This document shows, one piece after another, positions 57,638-64,000 of a DNA stretch of 64,000 nt (position 1 is the first letter of the stretch; each line of letters begins with the position of its first letter). A program made the position numbers and the translations under genes. This DNA is from Typhlomys cinereus (lineage: Eukaryota; Chordata; Mammalia; Rodentia; Platacanthomyidae): contig JALPQD010000116.1 of assembly GCA_023101885.1 (NCBI GenBank), positions 2,249,501 through 2,313,500 of the forward strand. The letters run 5' to 3'. Under the pieces are notes generated by a model. The model had not been told where the DNA came from and did not search any database. It saw only the letters and a program-made list of their open reading frames with translations.

Positions 57638-58479
57638 TGTATTAACACAAACAGTACAAAAAACAATACAACTAAGGATTTGCATGGGGAAAGGTTTAAT
57701 GCCTGCAAAGGTGAGGTCAATATGCTATCACATTACCTTATATTTTCTGATCCACACATTAGAGCTCAAAGAAGGGACTGCAACACACACATTTACACAT
57801 TCTGAATCCTGCAATTTATTTCACTATATTTGATGCTACTAGGGAAGCATTTATTTATTTAAAATTACTGAGACCACAGCATAAAGAGTTATTCTGTAGG
57901 AATGAAATACGCCTATACTGCAAAATTTCCCTTTCTGCACTTCTGCCACACTGTGACCACAATACAGGCAACAGAATGCTTCCTTTTTTTTTTTCCTAGC
58001 TGCTGCAGAGGAAATGAAACAATAGGACATGAATATAGTCTCAACCTTTTTCTCTATGGGGGCACATGCGGCTGACTAATGTTCCCTAGCACAATGCTCT
58101 TCTAAATGCAATTCCCGGCACACTGGCCATTACTTCATCTCATTCTCTGCCACCCAAGAGAGCATTTCAGGATACAAATGAGTGAGACTGACATTGGAGA
58201 GGATAACCTTGGAGACATTCTATTTTTTAATTAAAAATGTAATGCATGAATATATTCTTACTGTAAAAGACTGTAACAAAATGGAAATACAGCATATACT
58301 CTTATAGTAGCTTTCCCTTAAGCAAGCTCCTTTTTTCCATGACAAGAAGTTAAATAGCAATACAAACGATTAACAATGCTAACAATTTCTTATGTATCCT
58401 TTGTATCTTAAATTTGCACTTACATGTATTTTCATATGCATTGTTCACATATGCAATATATATATATTCTAGCAATAAA
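57633..58479. other. AT-rich unique sequence, no gene seen
   Basis: Nothing recognised. Confidence 0.4.
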
Positions 58480-61250
58480 GTTACATTTTAAATATTTTTG
58501 TTGACTTGTTTTTTTCCATTTAGCACCAGGATATTGTCTCATGAGGACATATAGTGCACTTGGCTGTTTATAGCATCATCTGTCTACACTGCATAAGTAC
58601 ACCATATTTTATTTAACCCCTCATCTGGTGGATATTTCTGTTGTTTCTTTTTTACTATGAAAAGCAATTGTTGCACAGAGCATACTTAGTTATGCTTGTA
58701 CATGTCTCTTTGTGGACAAATGAATCTATTAAGAGAGTCAAAGAATTTTCACATTTTGTCTATTTTAGTATTTAATTAAATAAGAAATGTTCTGAAAAAT
58801 TTCCTGCTTGCATTATTATCAGAGAGGTGACATATATATCTTTCCAGTTATTTGAAAAAAGGTTATCTAAGTGGCTATTTACCCTACTATCTAGTAACTA
58901 TCTCTCTAAAATGGTGGTGGAATATGAAAGCCTGTTAAGAGATGTACTTCAGAAAGACAGAACAACTCTTTCTTAATAATGTTTGTTGCAAATATTTTTC
59001 CCAGCTTAACTCAACATTTGTGAAATTCAACCTGTATATTTCTTCTATTTGTGACTATTGGATATTGTTTTTAATTGTAATTTATCATTATAATATTCTT
59101 TTCTATAGTCTTTTCTGACAATTTTTCAATTTTGTTATTTCCTATGTTTAGCTCTTTAATCCACTTGGGATTTGCATTTGCAAACATTACAGAGTGTATA
59201 AACACATAGATACTGTATGCATTTATATTGCTTTTTATTGTACTTACTGACCTAAAATGTTAATTTAATAAATTAGAGTATATAAATTAATCTTTTCTGG
59301 ACCCTCTATTATGTTTTCTTTTATGTTGTCAATACCACACTGTTTCAGCTATTAAGGCTTTATAATATATTTAGACGATTGATATGTATAATCTCATTTT
59401 CTGTTAAAAATACTTCAGAAGAATCTGAGAATTATCATGTTAGATTCCACTTTATCAGTATTTCATTAAAATGAATCGATTGAGTTGGGAAGAATTAGCA
59501 TTTATAAAATATTAAGTGTGACCATCTAGGGATTACTTTCCATTTAGTTTGGTTTCTTTTATACTTTCCTGTAAATAAGTTTCCTTCATGTACTTCTTGC
59601 ATATTCTTGCTATGACTGTTCTTAGGCATTTGATGATTTTTTCATTTATGAATGCATTATACTGAATTTTATTGTCTACTATTTTTATTCACTTGCTTTT
59701 AGAAAAAATTTAGCAAAAAATAACCCTTTCAGAAATAAAGGTTTTATTTTGATTTTAGTCACTTAATGTCTATTTCTAATAATACAGCATCTGAATTGAT
59801 TCCTTCATAAGAATGATCTCTGAGATATGACACATCAAAGTGACTACCTTTAGCCTTTGCTTTGGGACATTTATTTACTGGGGGAGGAGGCAATTAGGCT
59901 AAACCCTGGGGCTTATATGTGTTCAATCATGCTGGGGTCATCCAAGAACAAAGCGATGTTGCTGGAATTTTTTCTCCTTCTTTGTATATTTACTTCTGAT
60001 GTTGTATTTTGATTTCCTTTTGCTTTGAGTATTTTACATAAATAAAGACATATTACTTCATATTCTATACACATAGAGAAGCATATAAAATCACTTAATG
60101 TGACAACTTTAATATCTGTTAATTGTATTTGATTCAGGATTCTTACTATTGTTTTCATTGCTTTAATGAACCAAAAATGAATTAATGGGTTCCAAATACA
60201 GCTAAAACACAATTTCTTCTTTCCCACTCACACTGGTATTAGAATGTTTCATTCTCATGCATATTTTCCATCTTTATGTGCACAACTTTTAATTATATTT
60301 ATTAACTAGCATAATCTAAAATTTATATGACTGTCATCACAATGCATTTAGTTTTTGTAACTTGAGATCGTGAACTTTTGAACTTTATCCTTGTTGGCAA
60401 AATTAGTCCTTGTTTGTCTTTTTTTTTTTTTTTTGACAAGGCAAGGTCTTGCTATATACTCCTAGCAAGCTTGGTGACTTTTCTCCTGCTTCTGCTTCCT
60501 AAGTGCTAGGCTTGCAGGTATGCACCATCACTACCCCACACCCTTGAAGATGCTCTTGGTATCTTTTGTTTATATCCCATTGGTCAACCTTAGCCAACCA
60601 AGTTACACGGCTCATGAACAGCATATCTGAAGAATGAAGTTTTTATTTCAGGCAGCCATGAACCTGTCTTAAAAAACAGGGTGTATATATTACTAATGAC
60701 AGAGGGAAACAGACAATATGCTCACAGCCATTTATTTCTGCCCAAAATTTCCATAATGTTTATCATAGATTTATACTATATGCCTTTATTACATTAAGGA
60801 ATATATTTTTCCTTTTCTCAATATACTAAAGTGTTTTTAAAACTGATTTAATTGGAAATAGGTGTCAGCAAACTATTCCTTGTCATCTCTTAAAAAGTCT
60901 TTTGTGGTTTTCAATTTTAATTGACAATATAATGAGCTAAAACAATAGATATCCTAATGTTAAACTATCCTTGAATTCCAGAAATAAGCTTTAATCAATC
61001 AATATCTCAATATCAGCTAGAACCATACTGCTTTTCTTTTAAAAATAGCAGAGAACTGATTTGCTGATATTTATGATTCAAATACATGTTCACAGGTTAA
61101 ATTGCCTACACAGTCACAATTATGTTGACCTTTCCAAGAACTCTTTCAGGCTTTTTGATCATGTCAGTACTTTCTGCTATTTATTGTCTATAAATTTGTT
61201 TATTTTAAGTATGTTTAGGTCATTCTGTTTACCAGATAGTCAATCCTAAC
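58480..61250 (-). repeat. Ancient LINE-1, antisense, ~2.7 kb, heavily decayed
   Basis: Ordered complements of L1 ORF2 run from the 3' side (58590-58740, CCTCATCTGGTGGATATTTC) through the middle (59330-59370, CCACACTGTTTCAGCTATTA AGGC; 59610-59660, TTCTTAGGCATTTGATGATT) to the N-terminal half (60955-60990, AACTATCCTTGAATTCCAGA AATAAGC; 61135-61160, AAGAACTCTTTCAGG). No frame is intact. A B1 sits inside at 60419-60545. Confidence 0.6.
60419..60545 (-). repeat. B1 SINE, antisense
   Basis: A T-run, GACAAGGCAAGGTCTTGCTA TATACTCC, then CTAAGTGCTAGGCTTGCAGG TATGCACC, is reversed B1. Confidence 0.75.
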
Positions 61251-62179
61251 CCCCCTTCTGCTTATTCACATACAAATATAGTAGCTAAATTAGTTAGACA
61301 ATTTGCCAGATAATCTTGAAGCTAAGTATGTACGTGCTTCAAGAATATGTCGGCACTCATCTAGGGGCACAGAAGAAAGATATTCATATTGCTCAGAAAA
61401 GCAGAGAAGTACACAAGAACACTAGAAGGAAAAGGAGTAAAGAAGGCACACTTGCTTTTTAAAAAAGAGTCAGCCTAGAAGTGGCTAAATGCATAATGCT
61501 CGCATACGTTCCACTGCAGTTATGACTTAAAAGGGAGGCTGAGGAAAGTGGCTAACTGTGCTGAAGGTTATAATCCTATTACTATGGAAGAAAAGAACAG
61601 AACTGGAGGACAATCTCTTAAGCACATTACTTGTACCTCTTCCCACATTCAGTGATACTATAGATACTATAGATATTGCTCTATAATTCTTATAAAGCCT
61701 TTATGAAGAAAAGAATTCTGAAAATATTCATTCAATACTAAATTTATACCACCAGCATCCTTATCTAATCAAATAAAGAAAAAAACCTGCAAGCTATAAA
61801 ACCCATTGTCAGGTAAGAAGTGACAAAAAGGAAAAGCAACCAACTTGAAGCAATAATGTTATCTATATTCATGTAAAGGAAATAAACACACATTCGCGTA
61901 CAGATACACAAACACACACACACACAACTTATAACAGAGGCTATAATAAATCAAAACTCAATTCACTATGAAATCACATATAATGCAAATCAAATTAATT
62001 ACAGGTGACATTAATTGGTAATGTCAAATAAACAATTTAGCACTGATGTGCTCCCATGCATAACTCAAACTAACATATAATGACAAGCATGCATGCACAC
62101 AAGTAATATACAACTAGCATTCAGAAATATTTAAATAGAAAAAGGAATACCACTTTAAAATAAGGTCATTGTCTTAAGT
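61251..62179. other. AT-rich unique sequence, no gene seen
   Basis: Short (CA)n near 61905-61926. Otherwise nothing recognised. Confidence 0.4.
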
Positions 62180-62189
62180 GCTTTTCCGA

Positions 62190-63275
62190 ATCCACTGGTT
62201 GCTCTGAGGCATAGGAATAAGCAGGAGAGGGCATTGCATTTGCTCTCCGGAGACTTTCAGATTAAGATGGAGACTAAACATGGATGTACTTCTGATAAAT
62301 GAGATATGGACCATGATAGTCCAGAAGTATCCAAGTGCTTTTTCCTCTCTGTTGTGTTACTTTTACCAAGTGGAAGTCAACACAAGGAAACAAATCAGAA
62401 GATGCTGAGGTAGCGCAAAGAAGACTGAAGTTTGGGTAATGATGGCCTTACTGCAGAAATGACTACCATGGAATGTTCCATCGGAAACAGTGCTTGCACA
62501 GTAAACCAAATGTTTTCTTTGTAGATAGGAAACAGGTCCTGACAGATTTATTACACAACAATCCTTTTTTTGTTTGTTTTGAAAAGAAATTAGATATGCT
62601 ACTCAAATCAGAAACAACCTAATACATACAGAATCAACTGCAACATATACGTCTTTTCCTATGTTCCAGTGAAAAAATGAACTCTTCTTTTGCCACGGCA
62701 AATCTCATTCAATTCTACTCCGAACTAAAGAGAATGGAATAGTTTCTCATAATCTGAAAAAAAGATGCTGAATATACAAAGAAAGAAACTTACAGTGGAA
62801 AAATCATAGATGGTGGGACCCTGGTGTCAACAGTTCTTTGATAGAATGCAATTTTCTTTCTGGTAACTCTTCTAAAAGAAAACAGGGTATCTGGATATCA
62901 AAATCAAATCCATAGAGAAAATTCAAATTAGCATCATACCAAATGTAGTATTTTAGAACACCATCTCTAAGTGTTTCTACCGGAACATTCCAGGTTAAAA
63001 AATATTCCTGAAATGTTTATACATGTGCAACGTTGTGGTTTGGGGACTATAAAAAGGCAGAATACAAGAGTGGCACTAGAAGAACAACTGAGAGGAATAA
63101 TCTTAAAAGTCCTGCAGAAATTCAGAGCCAAGAAGTAAGTTGTACAGAACAAGAAAGCTCCATACACAACGTAAAAGTTGAGCCAAGCCTTGAAGGGCGG
63201 GCTAGAGTTGTGTATGTGGAGAGCATAAGAAGCAGGAGTGATGTTCACTTGGACGTTCCAGTAGAGTGGCACCGG
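62190..63275 (-). repeat. Possible L2-type fossils, antisense, discontinuous
   Basis: GACTTTCAGATTAAGATGGA GACTAAACATGG (62250-62282) and AAAGTTGAGCCAAGCCTTGA AGGGCGGGC (63172-63200) resemble two collinear parts of antisense L2. The middle is not assignable. Confidence 0.4.
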
Positions 63276-63574
63276 ATGCTGTGGATGGCAGCTGTCTTGT
63301 GTGAATCCATTCCGAATGGCTGCTCTACTTGTCAAATGGGTTGTTAGGTATTCTGAAAATCACCCCAGGATATCTTCCTAAACACAGATGTAGATGTGGT
63401 TATTGAGGATTCAGGGAGCAGCAGTCCAACTTGCCTAGACCTTCAAAAAATAACAAGTAAATTGAACAAAATTATACCTTTGTTTCTAATTTGCGTCGTG
63501 TCTCAGATAAGTCCTATATATTCTATGAAAACACTTCTAATGTTGTACAACTCTCAGGCATATTGGCATCTGTT
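63276..63574. other. Unassigned sequence
   Basis: Nothing recognised. Confidence 0.35.
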
Positions 63575-63672
63575 TTTTTTTTTCCTTTTCTTTTTCTCAG
63601 TGCTGAGGATCAGACTACCCAGGACTTTGTGAAGGCAAATCCTCTACTACTAAGTCACTCCTCTATCCCAGA
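63575..63672 (-). repeat. ID-related SINE, antisense
   Basis: A T-run, then AGTGCTGAGGATCAGACTAC CCAGGACTTTGTG ... CTACTACTAAGTCACTCCTC TATCCCAG, is a diverged ID complement. Confidence 0.6.
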
Positions 63673-64000
63673 ATCAGTCTTAAGCTTTATTATCATACAG
63701 ACATACAGATCAGACTGACAAAACCCAGTCAGTGGTAGATGAAGACTGTGATAATTTACAGAATGGCAAATGTACTGTCACTGACAACTCTCTGATCCGT
63801 CCGTACTTCCTTCTCAACACAAACTTTAAAGCAATTTCATCGAGAAAACAGCAGAACCAGTCTGTCTCCTACAGCAGGTACTTCTGCCATTTCACCTTTT
63901 GAGGCAAGTAGCCTCAGGGACATGGAACCAATTTTCAGCAGTGATTTGCTACAATATTGAATACACATCTCAATACCCTCATAGATAGAAGGGTCTGATT
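63673..64000. other. Unassigned sequence at window end
   Basis: Nothing recognised. Confidence 0.35.

Noticed and set aside
63033..63347. 104- and 122-codon overlapping open frames on both strands
   Set aside because: They partly overlap an L2-like fossil; both strands open with no splice context suggests chance.
1..64000. CRISPR array, operon, phage or bacterial mobile system
   Set aside because: Repeats are mammalian retroposons and microsatellites; there are no regularly spaced direct repeats and no run of long open frames.

Overview
This is nuclear DNA of a rodent. It is AT-rich, has no bacterial-style gene layout, and is dominated by interspersed repeats: L1 (LINE-1) copies of several ages, tRNA-derived SINEs, B1/B4/B3-type rodent SINEs, one ID element (which also looks typical of rodents), MaLR LTRs, and old mammalian MIR, L2 and hAT fossils. 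The most active-looking SINE family has a B2-like, tRNA-derived head but a body and CA-rich tail that do not match mouse or rat B2 as I know them. I therefore place the window in a rodent outside Mus and Rattus, possibly a dipodoid or castorimorph. The genus cannot be read from the sequence.

Layout. 1-2.5 kb: a 5'-truncated young L1 flanked by a 16-bp duplication, with a SINE inserted in its 3'UTR and a second SINE just downstream. 2.5-9 kb: mostly unique sequence, including a likely protein-coding exon on the minus strand (6666-6851). 9-20 kb: a dense mosaic of B4/B3-type SINEs, MIR, L2, an MLT1-like LTR, and an ancient L1 carrying three later nested insertions, ending in a polypurine tract. 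20-25 kb: mostly unique, with a CpG-retaining block near 21.5-22.0 kb. 25-28 kb: MaLR LTR plus internal sequence, L2, and an Lx-like L1 3'UTR. 28-37 kb: AT-rich unique DNA with scattered old repeats and a second enhancer-like block at 30.9-31.3 kb. 37-46 kb: microsatellite, short L1 3' ends of both orientations, SINEs, L2 and a hAT fossil. 46.7-47.6 kb: a possible degenerate retrocopy. 48.4-51.4 kb: the youngest L1, whose ORF2 C-terminal two thirds is broken by a single 1-nt deletion. 51-64 kb: ancient L1, MIR, L2 and B1 fragments in AT-rich DNA.

No complete host gene, RNA gene (other than SINE-embedded tRNA-like promoters), CRISPR array or operon is visible. The window reads as an intron or gene-poor intergenic region, probably of a gene transcribed on the minus strand if the 6.7-kb exon is real. 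I found no convincing new multi-gene system. The most informative items are the candidate exon, the unusual SINE family, the nested insertions dated by their target-site duplications, and the two enhancer-like blocks.
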